DNA of 64,000 bases from Lentisphaerota bacterium (GTDB taxonomy: Bacteria > Verrucomicrobiota > Lentisphaeria > Victivallales > Victivallaceae), in contig CP071032.1 of NCBI GenBank assembly GCA_017134815.1, positions 496,001 to 560,000 of the forward strand, given 5' to 3'. The notes under the pieces are model-generated. The model worked only from the letters and a program-made list of their open reading frames with translations, made no database searches and had not been told where the DNA came from. Of the stretch, positions 26,038-34,527 are shown one piece after another. The position numbers and the translations under genes were made by a program. The stretch's first letter is position 1, and every line of letters begins with the position of its first letter.

Positions 26038-27162
26038 ATGAACACCAGGAAACTGCTCGCAGCAGCAATAACAGTTTTTACAGCTTCAGCTTGTTTTTCA
26101 TTAACCGTGGGAGATAAAGCCCCTGAGCTTAGAATAAAGAAATGGGTGAAGGGGAAACCGGTAAAAATAACAGCCGGAAAAGGTAAAAAAGTATTTGTCA
26201 TTGAATTCTGGGCAACCTGGTGCAAACCTTGCAAAATGTCAATCCCACATCTAAATATCCTGCAGCGTAAGTATAAAAAACAAGGACTTGTTATTGCAGG
26301 AATAAGTACTGAAACACCTGAGGTAATCAGTAAATATCTTAAAGGGCAGGGGTTGGCTGATTACAGTTTTGGAGCCGATGATAAAATGAAAACTTCCGGA
26401 GCCTACATGAAGGGAGTCAGCGGAATACCAGCCGCATTCATAATCGGCAAATCCGGAAGGGTTGTCTGGATAGGGCATCCGCTGGAAGTTGAACCTGTAC
26501 TCAAAAGAATTTTTGCCGGAAAATTTGATATGCACAAAGAGCAGCATGAACGTAGAGAAAATAAAAAATTGAAAGCTGCCTTTGCAAAACGCGACTATCA
26601 AGCAGCACTGCAACTCACTGATGAACGTCTTCAGGAAAACCCCGGAGATCCCAAATATGTTTCTTTAAAAGCCTTCATTTTATTCTCTATGGGCAGGGCG
26701 GCTGAATCATTGAAATACGTTAATAAAATGATAGAAGCCTACCCTGAGAATCTGAAGTTACTAAAAGTTAAGGTGTTTATTCTTAAAAAGTTAAACATGA
26801 ATAAAGAACTTGATCTATGCTATGCAGAGTGCATTGATAAATATTCTAATCCATTGGAATTAAACAGCTTGGCATGGGATTTAATAAGCAGAAAGTTTGG
26901 CACAGCCAAGCTTAAACTGGCTTTACGTGCAGCCTGTAAAGCCTATGAAGCAGAAAAGTATCTGAACCCTGCAGACAAGGCCGTTGTAGGCAATACGCTC
27001 GCCAGAGTTTATTATCTGGTTGGCCGGCCGGACAAGGCTGTCGCTGTTCAAAAAGAAGCTTGTTTTATTTTTAAGAAATATAAAAGCCAAGAGTATAGAC
27101 GCGCACAGTTGAACTTGAAATATTATCTGGAAGCTTATTCCATTGGTCAGACGATCAAATAA
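26038..27162 (+). CDS. Exported TlpA/ResA-like thioredoxin with TPR domain
   Basis: A 374-residue protein with a signal peptide (LLAAAITVFTASACFS, cleaved about residue 22), a thioredoxin-like domain (about 23-165) with active site WATWCKPCK near residue 57-65 and the cis-Pro loop GVSGIPAAFII, and a C-terminal helical region (about 175-370) with tetratricopeptide-like units (QAALQLTDERLQENPGDPKY, AAESLKYVNKMIEAYPEN). It should act as a periplasmic disulfide reductase, as TlpA/ResA proteins do in cytochrome maturation or oxidative-damage repair; the TPR part would bind partner proteins. The ATG follows AAGGAG by 7 bases and lies 15 bases after the radical SAM gene, so it closes that operon. 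Confidence 0.87.
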   Translation: MNTRKLLAAAITVFTASACFSLTVGDKAPELRIKKWVKGKPVKITAGKGKKVFVIEFWATWCKPCKMSIPHLNILQRKYKKQGLVIAGISTETPEVISKYLKGQGLADYSFGADDKMKTSGAYMKGVSGIPAAFIIGKSGRVVWIGHPLEVEPVLKRIFAGKFDMHKEQHERRENKKLKAAFAKRDYQAALQLTDERLQENPGDPKYVSLKAFILFSMGRAAESLKYVNKMIEAYPENLKLLKVKVFILKKLNMNKELDLCYAECIDKYSNPLELNSLAWDLISRKFGTAKLKLALRAACKAYEAEKYLNPADKAVVGNTLARVYYLVGRPDKAVAVQKEACFIFKKYKSQEYRRAQLNLKYYLEAYSIGQTIK

Positions 27163-27184
27163 GTCTTTTTTTACAGTATTTCAA

Positions 27185-27213
27185 CTCTCATGGCAGGCTT
27201 ACAGTCATGAGAG
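27185..27213. terminator. Stem-loop after the TlpA-like gene
   Basis: CTCTCATG (27185-27192) pairs perfectly with CATGAGAG (27206-27213) across 13 bases; AGTTTGTTATA follows. The T-run is weak, so this is a probable rather than certain terminator. Confidence 0.5.
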
Positions 27214-27886
27214 AGTTTGTTATAACTGAATCAATGCATGGAACTGATAAATCAACGCTGACGGCCTGTTTTTACTTTCCTCAATAAAGTGTATACAAAA
27301 CCATTTTCACGTCTTCAGAAGCCTTTTCAGGTATATAATAAACGTCGCATAATACATATTATGTTAATTTACACACAGTAAATAAAAGGACTTATTAATA
27401 TTGTAAGTATATAATCTATAGATAAATACATCTATTAATAACCGTCACTGTTAATAACTTGATAATAAAAAACTCTAATAATTGTTATTAAACTGTCAAG
27501 ACCCACTTAAAACTCCAATTTTAAGATATTTGGCAAAAAGAGATTTAGAGCAGGCGATATATTATCCCAAAATAGTCATTCTCATTAATGAAAAAAGCTG
27601 GCCTTATCATAGTTCAGCGGCTATGAAAGTAAGAAATATCCATGTAAAATACCCCTCCCCTTCTGACAAAGTGCGAGAAAAAATTTAATTGATGCTTTCG
27701 AGCTCATCGAGTAAAGATGACATAAGAGGGAAGGTAATAATAATATTTAAAGAAAAAAGATCATGGCCAAGCACTAGATAATAAAATATATTTTAGCATA
27801 AATATAATATTTGAAAATAAAAACAGCCTTGCAAACAACATACATTTATAATACATTAGAATACACATGAACTGGAGAATTATCGC
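27214..27886. other. AT-rich non-coding stretch, possible decayed sequence
   Basis: About 670 bases with very low GC and frequent stops in all frames. The only longer open frame, 27482-27688, begins at TTG, lacks a ribosome-binding site and resembles nothing that I know; it could be a relic. TTAATAAC occurs at 27435 and 27451. I see no RNA gene, repeat array or insertion-sequence end here. Confidence 0.4.
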
Positions 27887-28621
27887 ATGGAAATTCAAAA
27901 TATTTATGATAACCTGGCATTTTTTTCTGAATACAAGAAATTGAGAGATAATGCCAGAGGGTTCAACAATGAGATAGAGCAGCCGGCTGTCCGCTCTCTG
28001 GTCGAAAATATGAAAGACAAAAAAGTTCTGGACATAGGTTGTGGTTTCGGAAATTTTTGTCGCTATGCTGCCGATCAGGGAGCGTTGAGTGTTCTTGGCA
28101 TTGATCCATCTAAAAATATGATCAGGGAAGCTGCATCCACTACACTTTCCAGTAACATTCAATATCTCTGTCTGCCGGTAGAGACTTTTTCGACGAACCT
28201 GGCAAGTTTTGATATTATAGTTTCGTCGCTGGCTTTTCATTATGTAAAGGAATTTGACAGTCTCGTTCAAAATATTGAGAAGTGGCTCAAGAAGTCAGGG
28301 CAGCTGGTATTTTCTGTTGAGCACCCGATTTGCACTGCCTGGCCGGAAGGATCATTAAAAAAAGATAATGCAGGGAAAAGTTTTCATCCCGTGTATAATT
28401 ATCGTGATGAGGGACAATTTGAACAAACCTGGTTCGTTGATGGGGTCAGAAAATATCACAGAAAGTTATCTACCTACATCAACACTCTTCTCGAACATGG
28501 TTTTGCTGTTGAGCGAGTGCTGGAACCAATGCCCTCAGATGAACAAATTGCTCAATACCCCAAACTGAAAATCCATAGGGTTCGCCCTCCCCTTTTAATT
28601 ATTTCAGCAAAAAAGCGCTGA
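27887..28621 (+). CDS. Class I SAM-dependent methyltransferase
   Basis: A 244-residue methyltransferase of the Methyltransf_11/UbiE-like group. Motif I VLDIGCGFGNFCRYAA lies at about residues 46-61, the acidic end of the second strand at GIDPSKNMI (about 70-78), motif II/III at FDIIVSSLAFHYVKE (about 107-121), and the C-terminal region ends with RPPLLIISAKK, the final strand of the fold. The ATG follows TGGAGA. The substrate is unknown; homologues with this C-terminus act on small molecules. It sits in an AT-rich stretch, converging with the minus-strand glycosyltransferase cassette (24 bases between stops). Confidence 0.87.
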   Translation: MEIQNIYDNLAFFSEYKKLRDNARGFNNEIEQPAVRSLVENMKDKKVLDIGCGFGNFCRYAADQGALSVLGIDPSKNMIREAASTTLSSNIQYLCLPVETFSTNLASFDIIVSSLAFHYVKEFDSLVQNIEKWLKKSGQLVFSVEHPICTAWPEGSLKKDNAGKSFHPVYNYRDEGQFEQTWFVDGVRKYHRKLSTYINTLLEHGFAVERVLEPMPSDEQIAQYPKLKIHRVRPPLLIISAKKR

Positions 28622-28645
28622 GGTTGCCCGAAAAATACTCAAAGT

Positions 28646-29689
28646 TCAAGTGAACATATCAAAGAAGACCTCGACATGCAAACCAAATATTTTATACTTT
28701 ACGGGTAGAGCTTTCAAGGTTCTCAGAATAACCACCACCCGGTTTTTCTGTCGCTTGATAAAGCTCTTTTCGTTAGGGTGTAATTGTGCTTCTTTGGTTA
28801 TCTTCATAATTACGGCCACTTTTTCTACCCCATCAGGGAATTTCACCATTGCCTTGCCACCTTCAGCTACTCCTTTCGTCAAAAATCTTGACGGCAGAAA
28901 TGCTTTTATGTGCATATTCTGGTCGGTGGCAATTGCCAGCAGTTCTTTGTTTTTTGTAACAAACTCTTTTTCATCAACATTTATTTGCACAATTGTGCCT
29001 CCGGTTGGAGCGAGAATATCACATATTTTATGTCTTTGCTTGAGATGGAGAATCTCCTTATTCAAACTCCTTATTTTTGAGTCGTAAAGTTCTTCCATTC
29101 TGATGTTATAGTTAAATTTACTCTCGGCTATTTTTTTGTTGATCTCATGCACCTGAATTATTGCTTCATTTAAGTCTATTCTAGCCTGTTGTGCTTCAAA
29201 AAAAGTGCTTAGTCCTCTTTTGCGCAGACTGGATATGGATTTGTAATTTGTTTTTATTACCTGCAGGTGCCTGATTGCTTCTGTTTTCATTTTAGCCAAA
29301 TGCTCCAGCTCAGGATTCTTTGATGCCAGTTTTTTGCCATTGAGCATATCGATTTCCTTTTCAATATACAGAATTTCATTTTTATATTCCGGAGCATCAA
29401 GCTGAATCAGTTTCTGCCTGGGCTTTACTTTATCTCCAACTCCAATAAATACCCGGTCAACAAATAAGTCGAAAGGAGATCTGATTTCAATTTTGTTGAA
29501 TGAAACAAAGCCTTCGGCTTTGGGTATGAAATGTTCTTCAAAGAACATGTATGAGAAATAAATGACTGGGCTCATGATTATGATAACCAGCAAATACCAC
29601 TGCATTTTCGCGACCTGCCGTTTCCCTGCAGAGTAACTTTTTAAAAATGCTGCTGCCGTATTTTTTTTATTAAACTTTAAAGCCGCCAT
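28646..29689 (-). CDS. HlyD-type membrane fusion / adaptor protein
   Basis: A 347-residue adaptor. The ATG at 29689 has AAGGAGG directly upstream; an ATG 13 codons earlier would overlap the previous gene and is rejected. Layout: cytoplasmic N-terminus, one transmembrane helix (WYLLVIIIMSPVIYFSYMF, about 30-48), a barrel-sandwich half (VFIGVGDKVKPRQKLIQLD), a coiled-coil hairpin (about 110-215), the second half (ICDILAPTGGTIVQINVDEKE) and a beta-barrel. This is the HlyD/EmrA fold that bridges inner and outer membranes in export systems, and in polysaccharide systems (Alg44-type) it works with a synthase. It is the last gene of a three-gene unit and starts 11 bases after the glycosyltransferase stop codon. 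Confidence 0.87.
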   Translation of the reverse strand: MAALKFNKKNTAAAFLKSYSAGKRQVAKMQWYLLVIIIMSPVIYFSYMFFEEHFIPKAEGFVSFNKIEIRSPFDLFVDRVFIGVGDKVKPRQKLIQLDAPEYKNEILYIEKEIDMLNGKKLASKNPELEHLAKMKTEAIRHLQVIKTNYKSISSLRKRGLSTFFEAQQARIDLNEAIIQVHEINKKIAESKFNYNIRMEELYDSKIRSLNKEILHLKQRHKICDILAPTGGTIVQINVDEKEFVTKNKELLAIATDQNMHIKAFLPSRFLTKGVAEGGKAMVKFPDGVEKVAVIMKITKEAQLHPNEKSFIKRQKNRVVVILRTLKALPVKYKIFGLHVEVFFDMFT

Positions 29690-29700
29690 CTCATTCCTCC

Positions 29701-31026
29701 TTAGTGGGTTTTTTTTATGACCCACCACGGAGCCATAGAAGTGTCTTTATGAATCTTCAAAAGTGTTTCGCAAATTGCAGCCACAACAGTCCATAAGCGC
29801 ATTATAAACTGATACAAAGGCATTAACAGAATATATGGAATAAAAACTAAATTCTTAGCTTTTTTTTCCGGGGTGATAAGCAGATACAGCATAAACATTG
29901 CCAGTGACCAGAAAAGATAATAAAGATAGCTGATCAACAGCACAGAAATAAAGAAAACATGCTTATAAAACATTAAAAGGTAGAGAGAGTACAGTACTAT
30001 CAGCAAAGGCACCAGCATACAAAAACCAATGTCGTACCACAATATACCCAGAAACTTCTTCCAGCCCAGCATTTTCGGCCTGAGTATCTTCCGGTAGCGC
30101 TTTAAAATTATATAATAGAGATCCCCATCCCAACGCAACCTTTGCTTGAACAACGAACACATTGTATCAGGAACGTCTGTATAGGCTACTGCGTTATTAT
30201 CGTGAACAATCTTCAGATATGGATAGCGTTTGAAATATCCTTTTATCCTGATGATAAGGTCCAGATCCTCTGCTGTTCCGTTTCTCCAGCCACCGATTTT
30301 TTTAATAAAGCTTTTTCTGAATGCACCACAGCCGCCAGAAACATTATTTAAAATTCCCATTCCTGAAAGTCCGGTACGCGCCATTTGGAATGTGAACATA
30401 TACTCAAGAGTTTGAAAGCGAGTTGCCAGACTTTTATGACAGTTTCTGACTTTAAAGTTACAAGAAACGGCGATAACATTTTGATCTACAAAATTCTGAG
30501 TCACAACGGATACAAAATCATTGCTGCATGAAGAATCTCCGTCAAGCATAATAAGGATTTCCCCTTTAGCCAGACTGAGCCCCAGGTTAATTGATGAAAC
30601 CACCCCTCCCCTGACCTGTTTGGGTATAACTTTAATATGGCGCCTGGGTGTATTTATGAAGGCTTGGCGGGCAACCTCCGCAGCTTTCAAGGTTTTACTG
30701 TTATGCCGGATATCATCAATTATCAGTAATATTTCGATATTACCTCTGTAGCGTTGTTCAACAAGGGTGGAAACAGTGCGCAGGATGTCATTTCCTTCGC
30801 TGTAACACTTTACAACGCAGGTTACATCCGGGTAGAAAGGAACCAGAATTGGAGTACCAAAGGTTCTTTTAAAGTAGATTCTAAAAGCGCTTAAAATTAT
30901 CAGGGCATAAAGCGGGAATTCAATGAAAATAAGCACGGGGAAAAATGACAGAAAAAACTGCCAGAATTCACTGTTAACCAGATAAAGGCTTATTACATGG
31001 TTGAGTTCGTCTAAGAAACTGTTCAT
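29701..31026 (-). CDS. Processive family 2 glycosyltransferase, membrane-bound
   Basis: A 441-residue synthase-like enzyme of the cellulose/hyaluronan/chitin synthase group. After an N-terminal transmembrane helix (about 20-45), the GT-A domain shows VVKCYSEGND, the metal- and UDP-binding MLDGDSSC (D-x-D, about 162), the general-base pair in GTAEDLDLIIRIKGY (about 255), and QRLRWDGD (about 297), the Q-x-x-R-W motif of processive enzymes. Four or five transmembrane helices follow, forming the likely translocation channel. It would build and extrude a polysaccharide of unknown sugar. Its start overlaps the stop of the upstream zinc-ribbon gene (ATGA) and an HlyD-type adaptor follows, so the three proteins probably act together. 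Confidence 0.9.
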   Translation of the reverse strand: MNSFLDELNHVISLYLVNSEFWQFFLSFFPVLIFIEFPLYALIILSAFRIYFKRTFGTPILVPFYPDVTCVVKCYSEGNDILRTVSTLVEQRYRGNIEILLIIDDIRHNSKTLKAAEVARQAFINTPRRHIKVIPKQVRGGVVSSINLGLSLAKGEILIMLDGDSSCSNDFVSVVTQNFVDQNVIAVSCNFKVRNCHKSLATRFQTLEYMFTFQMARTGLSGMGILNNVSGGCGAFRKSFIKKIGGWRNGTAEDLDLIIRIKGYFKRYPYLKIVHDNNAVAYTDVPDTMCSLFKQRLRWDGDLYYIILKRYRKILRPKMLGWKKFLGILWYDIGFCMLVPLLIVLYSLYLLMFYKHVFFISVLLISYLYYLFWSLAMFMLYLLITPEKKAKNLVFIPYILLMPLYQFIMRLWTVVAAICETLLKIHKDTSMAPWWVIKKTH

Positions 31027-32366
31027 TTCTCAGTAGCAATTTCCGCTATTAAGGTTTTTGCTTTTACCTGTCTCTGACTGCCTTTTGCTGCTGTATAGGG
31101 AAAAAGTTTTACAGCCGTATCTGCAGCTGTCGGGCATTCCAATTCGTCAAAAAATGTTAAAACGTTTTTTTCGATTGCTTTCAATTGTTTCTTATCAGTC
31201 CCGGGCAATAAAAACCAGAAATATCCCGTAAGGTTTTTCGTCGCAATTGCAGTAGGCTCGAAAATGCTTCGAAGCTTCTTAGCAATAGAACTGATTATTT
31301 CATAACTGTCCCAGTCAACCTTTACCCCCAGAATGCTGAACATGTATTCATCATGGTGAACCCTCTGCATTTCCAGAAACCAGTCAAGTATATCATAAAA
31401 ATATGGTAAATGAACATAATTATCTTTATCTCGCATGTGAAGCATGGAACTTGCAGTACCATTTAATATCTGATCCCGGCCGAGATCAGTCAGATTATAA
31501 GTGTAAATTGAGTGTTTAGTTAAGTTTTCCGGCAATGAGTGCTTTTTGCAGTCTATACAAAATGCCAGAGGTTTACTTTCAGTATGATATTCTCCACATT
31601 CAAAACACACACCCGATTCAAGGGTTTTGTCATAATCCTCTCCAAAGTGATTCAGCTTAGCTCTGCATTTAGGACAGATCAGTTTGTCCTCAGTTACAAA
31701 ATCATCTTCTGGTCCCACCATGCCGCATGTGAAACAGTGCAGAAAATCCACAGTTTTGATATTGACACTGTTGCATGAAGGGCAACGTTCTGAAAAACAC
31801 AGACGCGCAGAAAAACAGTGAGGACACGTAAATATCCTGTCAATTAACCTGTTTTCAGATAGAATATTTTTGCCTGACAGTTCCGTAAATACGTATTCTT
31901 GATTATCATCTTCATTATCAAATAGTTTCAGAAGAGGATAGTTATAATACAGTCTGTTATCCGGGGCGGTTTCTGGGTGGATTTCAATATCCCTTCTGCA
32001 GTATAAATACGCAAGCATCTTCCGCTTCCATGAAGAAGCTCTATAATCTTTCAATGAGCTGAAGTTCCGATTTATATTATCAATCGACTTATTGTTCATA
32101 TCATGGTTGTCAAAGTTTCCATCAATAAGCTCTTTCCTGAGATCAGGATGATCTGAAAACACAGGGGTTGCATAATATCTGTCTGATCTTCTTAAGCCTC
32201 TAATAATATCTTCGCATTGTTTTAAAGAAAAAAAACTTATAAATACAGCGGTGAAATTACGCTTGTCAGCGAGGCAGTCTGATAATGAATTATATATTTC
32301 AGCTTCATTATATTGTTTACGTAAAACAGAAAAATCGAATTTATTATCACAAATAAGAGCAACCAT
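31023..32366 (-). CDS. Multi-zinc-ribbon regulatory-type protein (TackOD1-like)
   Basis: A 447-residue soluble protein. The first 110 residues look like a receiver-type Rossmann domain without obvious phosphoacceptor conservation. The middle (about 180-275) is a chain of zinc-ribbon pairs: CPHC, CPSC, CFTC, CPKC, CFEC and CIDC. The last 120 residues (from EYMFSILGVKVDW) have alternating strands and helices that resemble a nucleotide-cyclase-type fold without a GGDEF motif. The combination reminds me of proteins annotated with the TackOD1 metal-binding output domain, often found beside family 2 glycosyltransferases; this comes from memory. It would sense or regulate the synthase. The ATG has AGGATC upstream; it overlaps the synthase gene by 4 bases. 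Confidence 0.7.
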   Translation of the reverse strand: MVALICDNKFDFSVLRKQYNEAEIYNSLSDCLADKRNFTAVFISFFSLKQCEDIIRGLRRSDRYYATPVFSDHPDLRKELIDGNFDNHDMNNKSIDNINRNFSSLKDYRASSWKRKMLAYLYCRRDIEIHPETAPDNRLYYNYPLLKLFDNEDDNQEYVFTELSGKNILSENRLIDRIFTCPHCFSARLCFSERCPSCNSVNIKTVDFLHCFTCGMVGPEDDFVTEDKLICPKCRAKLNHFGEDYDKTLESGVCFECGEYHTESKPLAFCIDCKKHSLPENLTKHSIYTYNLTDLGRDQILNGTASSMLHMRDKDNYVHLPYFYDILDWFLEMQRVHHDEYMFSILGVKVDWDSYEIISSIAKKLRSIFEPTAIATKNLTGYFWFLLPGTDKKQLKAIEKNVLTFFDELECPTAADTAVKLFPYTAAKGSQRQVKAKTLIAEIATEK

Positions 32367-32585
32367 AAATTATGATCCTAGATATTGATATGATAAACGC
32401 TTTAAATTTACAGAGATCAGTAAAAAGTTTCTTTGTGGTGTATTCGAGATTAATTATAATAAAGAAAGTAAAATATTTATACGCCTCTTTCTGCAATAAA
32501 AGTAAAGCACAATGATATTTTTTACAAGTTAAAAAGGCAAAGGTAATATATTGCAATTAAAAAAAATGACATTATACCGCAAGTA

Positions 32586-32717
32586 TTAGAAGTCATAAGT
32601 TATTATAAATAAAAACAGTTTAGCATTAATCCAATCATGTATGCCGTTTGATAAAAATAAGGGATTTTTAGTCAAGCATATAAAATAAATTGTCGTCAAT
32701 GGCTCACCTGCCGCCAT
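32586..32717 (-). CDS. Possible 43-residue small protein or gene remnant
   Basis: An ATG on the minus strand at 32717 is preceded by AAGGAGGG at near-ideal spacing (five bases) and by a TTGACA element about 50 bases further upstream (complement of 32762-32767). The encoded 43 residues (MAAGEPLTTIYFICLT, ending in KLFLFIITYDF) are hydrophobic in places, unlike any family I know. The strong ribosome-binding site contrasts with the AT-rich, poorly coding downstream part, so this may be the intact start of a decayed gene. It lies in the 520-base gap between tRNA-Leu and the zinc-ribbon gene; I see nothing else in that gap. Confidence 0.3.
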   Translation of the reverse strand: MAAGEPLTTIYFICLTKNPLFLSNGIHDWINAKLFLFIITYDF

Positions 32718-32889
32718 AGTGCCCTCCTTTTTTTAAAAGGTGTGACACTGTTTATCAATTTTGTCAAGTCTAAAAAAACCTGTGTACTTTTTGTATACTT
32801 ATTATTAGATCAATAGACGGAAATCGCAAGAAATCATTTACGCACATAAACCGCTAAGAAGCTTTATTTTGAGGATAATTTGAGGAGGA

Positions 32890-32972
32890 TGGTGCGCGGG
32901 GCGGGACTCGAACCCGCACTCCTAAGAACCAGATCCTAAATCTGGCGCGTCTGCCAATTTCGCCACCCGCGC
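32890..32972 (-). tRNA. tRNA-Leu (anticodon UAG)
   Basis: Read on the minus strand, the acceptor stem is GCGCGGG (5' end at 32972) with CCCGCGC (32894-32900 complement), discriminator A and an encoded CCA. The anticodon arm CCAGATTTAGGATCTGG carries UAG (complement of 32936-32938). There is a long variable arm of the class II type between it and the T arm, whose loop reads GGGTTCGAGTCCC. It decodes CUA leucine codons. Confidence 0.95.
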
Positions 32973-33195
32973 GTCATGGAAAGCGTAGCTAGAAAATACC
33001 TCAAAAAACTGTTAATTCAATTGTCAAACCACAAAAAAGATATTTTTAACAGGTCATTTTTTGCCAAGTAACTTGCCGTATAGTAAATTATGTAATAAAT
33101 TATACATTTTAATAAAATGCCAAAAATTCCGGAGATACAAAATCTGTATTTCCAGTTTTATTTACTTAATGAACAAAGCGAGAAATTACAAATAG

Positions 33196-34476
33196 ATGCT
33201 TGATACTGAAAAAGATAACAGAAAAATAGTTGAACGTGCGTTGCTGGTTGGAATTCACGAGCAGTCTACTCCTCCTGCTGAAGCAAGGGAACACCTTGAT
33301 GAACTGGAAGAGCTTGTCGACAATCTTGATATTGGAGTCATCCATAAAGAAATAGTAAATTTAAAAACTATCAGTTCCAGGTATTATGTAGGTAGCGGCA
33401 AAGCTGACGAGATTCTTGAAAAAATCAAGGAACTTGAAATCGACTGTCTGGTTTTTGATGCGGAACTTTCCCCATCGCAACAGCGCAACTGGGAAAAACA
33501 TACCAGAATCTGTGTAATTGACCGTCAGGAAGTGATTCTTGATATTTTTGCAAACCGGGCCTCAACAAGAGAAGCTGCTTTACAGGTTCAGCTTGCCAGA
33601 ATGGAATACTCCCTGCCCCGGTTGACCAGGGCATGGACTCACTTGTCGCGGCAGCGTGGCGGGGCCAAGGGAACCAGAGGTGAAGGAGAACAGCAGATAG
33701 AAGTAGACCGCAGGCTGCTTAAGAAAAGCATAAGTGCCTGCAAACGTGAACTTAAAGAGGTCAAAAAGCAACGTGCGACTCAGCGCAAAAGCCGAAAGCG
33801 CCATGAAATGCCGCATGCCGCGATTGTCGGTTATACCAACGCAGGTAAATCGTCACTGCTTAACCGTCTCTCAGGTTCGGAAGTTCTGGTTGAAGATAAA
33901 CTTTTTGCGACACTGGACCCTACCACCAGAAGCATTATCCTGCCTAATAATCAGAAAATGCTCTTGACGGATACAGTTGGGTTTGTCAGGAAGTTACCGC
34001 ATGATCTGGTTGAAGCGTTCAAATCCACTCTGGAAGAAGCTGTACTGGCTGACTTCCTGGTACTGGTACTGGACATCAGCAACCGGCATGTTGAAGAACA
34101 CTGGGAAACTACCATGTCAGTACTTAAAGAACTGGGTGCTGAGGACAAAGATATTCTTATTGTATTCAACAAAGTAGATAAACAGAAAGACCCTGTAATG
34201 CTGGCCAGGGCAAAAGGCTTATTTCCTCACAGTGTTTTTATTTCAGCAGTAACAGGCGAAGGCATTGAGGAATTGAATTCCAGAATGATTAAATACACCA
34301 GGGTTGTCTCAAAAGTGCTGCACCTGAAAATTCCTCCACAGCGCCATGATATTGCCGCACTGGCTTACAGCAGAGGCAAGGTACTGGAGTCGAGTTATGA
34401 CGATGACGGTCATTTACGGCTGACAGTAAATATTAATTCGGCTTTAGAAAAACTATTTCTGGATTTTGTTGCTTAA
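33196..34476 (+). CDS. hflX: Ribosome-associated GTPase HflX
   Basis: A 426-residue GTPase that binds the 50S subunit and splits stalled or hibernating ribosomes, often induced by heat. The N-terminal HflX domain (about 20-200) contains the glycine-rich ALQVQLARMEYSLPRLTRAW and GAKGTRGEGEQQIEVDRR motifs. The G domain has G1 VGYTNAGKSSLLN (about 211-223), G2 LFATLDPTTRS, G3 LTDTVGFVRKLPHDLVEAFKS, G4 FNKVDK and G5 SAVTGEG, all intact. The start ATG has no strong ribosome-binding site. It is preceded by 220 bases containing only the likely tRNA-Leu promoter on the other strand; I see nothing else there. The next gene begins 51 bases downstream. Confidence 0.96.
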   Translation: MLDTEKDNRKIVERALLVGIHEQSTPPAEAREHLDELEELVDNLDIGVIHKEIVNLKTISSRYYVGSGKADEILEKIKELEIDCLVFDAELSPSQQRNWEKHTRICVIDRQEVILDIFANRASTREAALQVQLARMEYSLPRLTRAWTHLSRQRGGAKGTRGEGEQQIEVDRRLLKKSISACKRELKEVKKQRATQRKSRKRHEMPHAAIVGYTNAGKSSLLNRLSGSEVLVEDKLFATLDPTTRSIILPNNQKMLLTDTVGFVRKLPHDLVEAFKSTLEEAVLADFLVLVLDISNRHVEEHWETTMSVLKELGAEDKDILIVFNKVDKQKDPVMLARAKGLFPHSVFISAVTGEGIEELNSRMIKYTRVVSKVLHLKIPPQRHDIAALAYSRGKVLESSYDDDGHLRLTVNINSALEKLFLDFVA

Positions 34477-34527
34477 ATACCTTATATTAAGAGGATGTAA
34501 TAATAATTAACGGAGACATTTCTGTAG

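Noticed and set aside
27482-27688. 68-codon open frame in the AT-rich gap
   Set aside because: TTG start, no ribosome-binding site, no recognisable family; kept only as a possible relic in the gap description.
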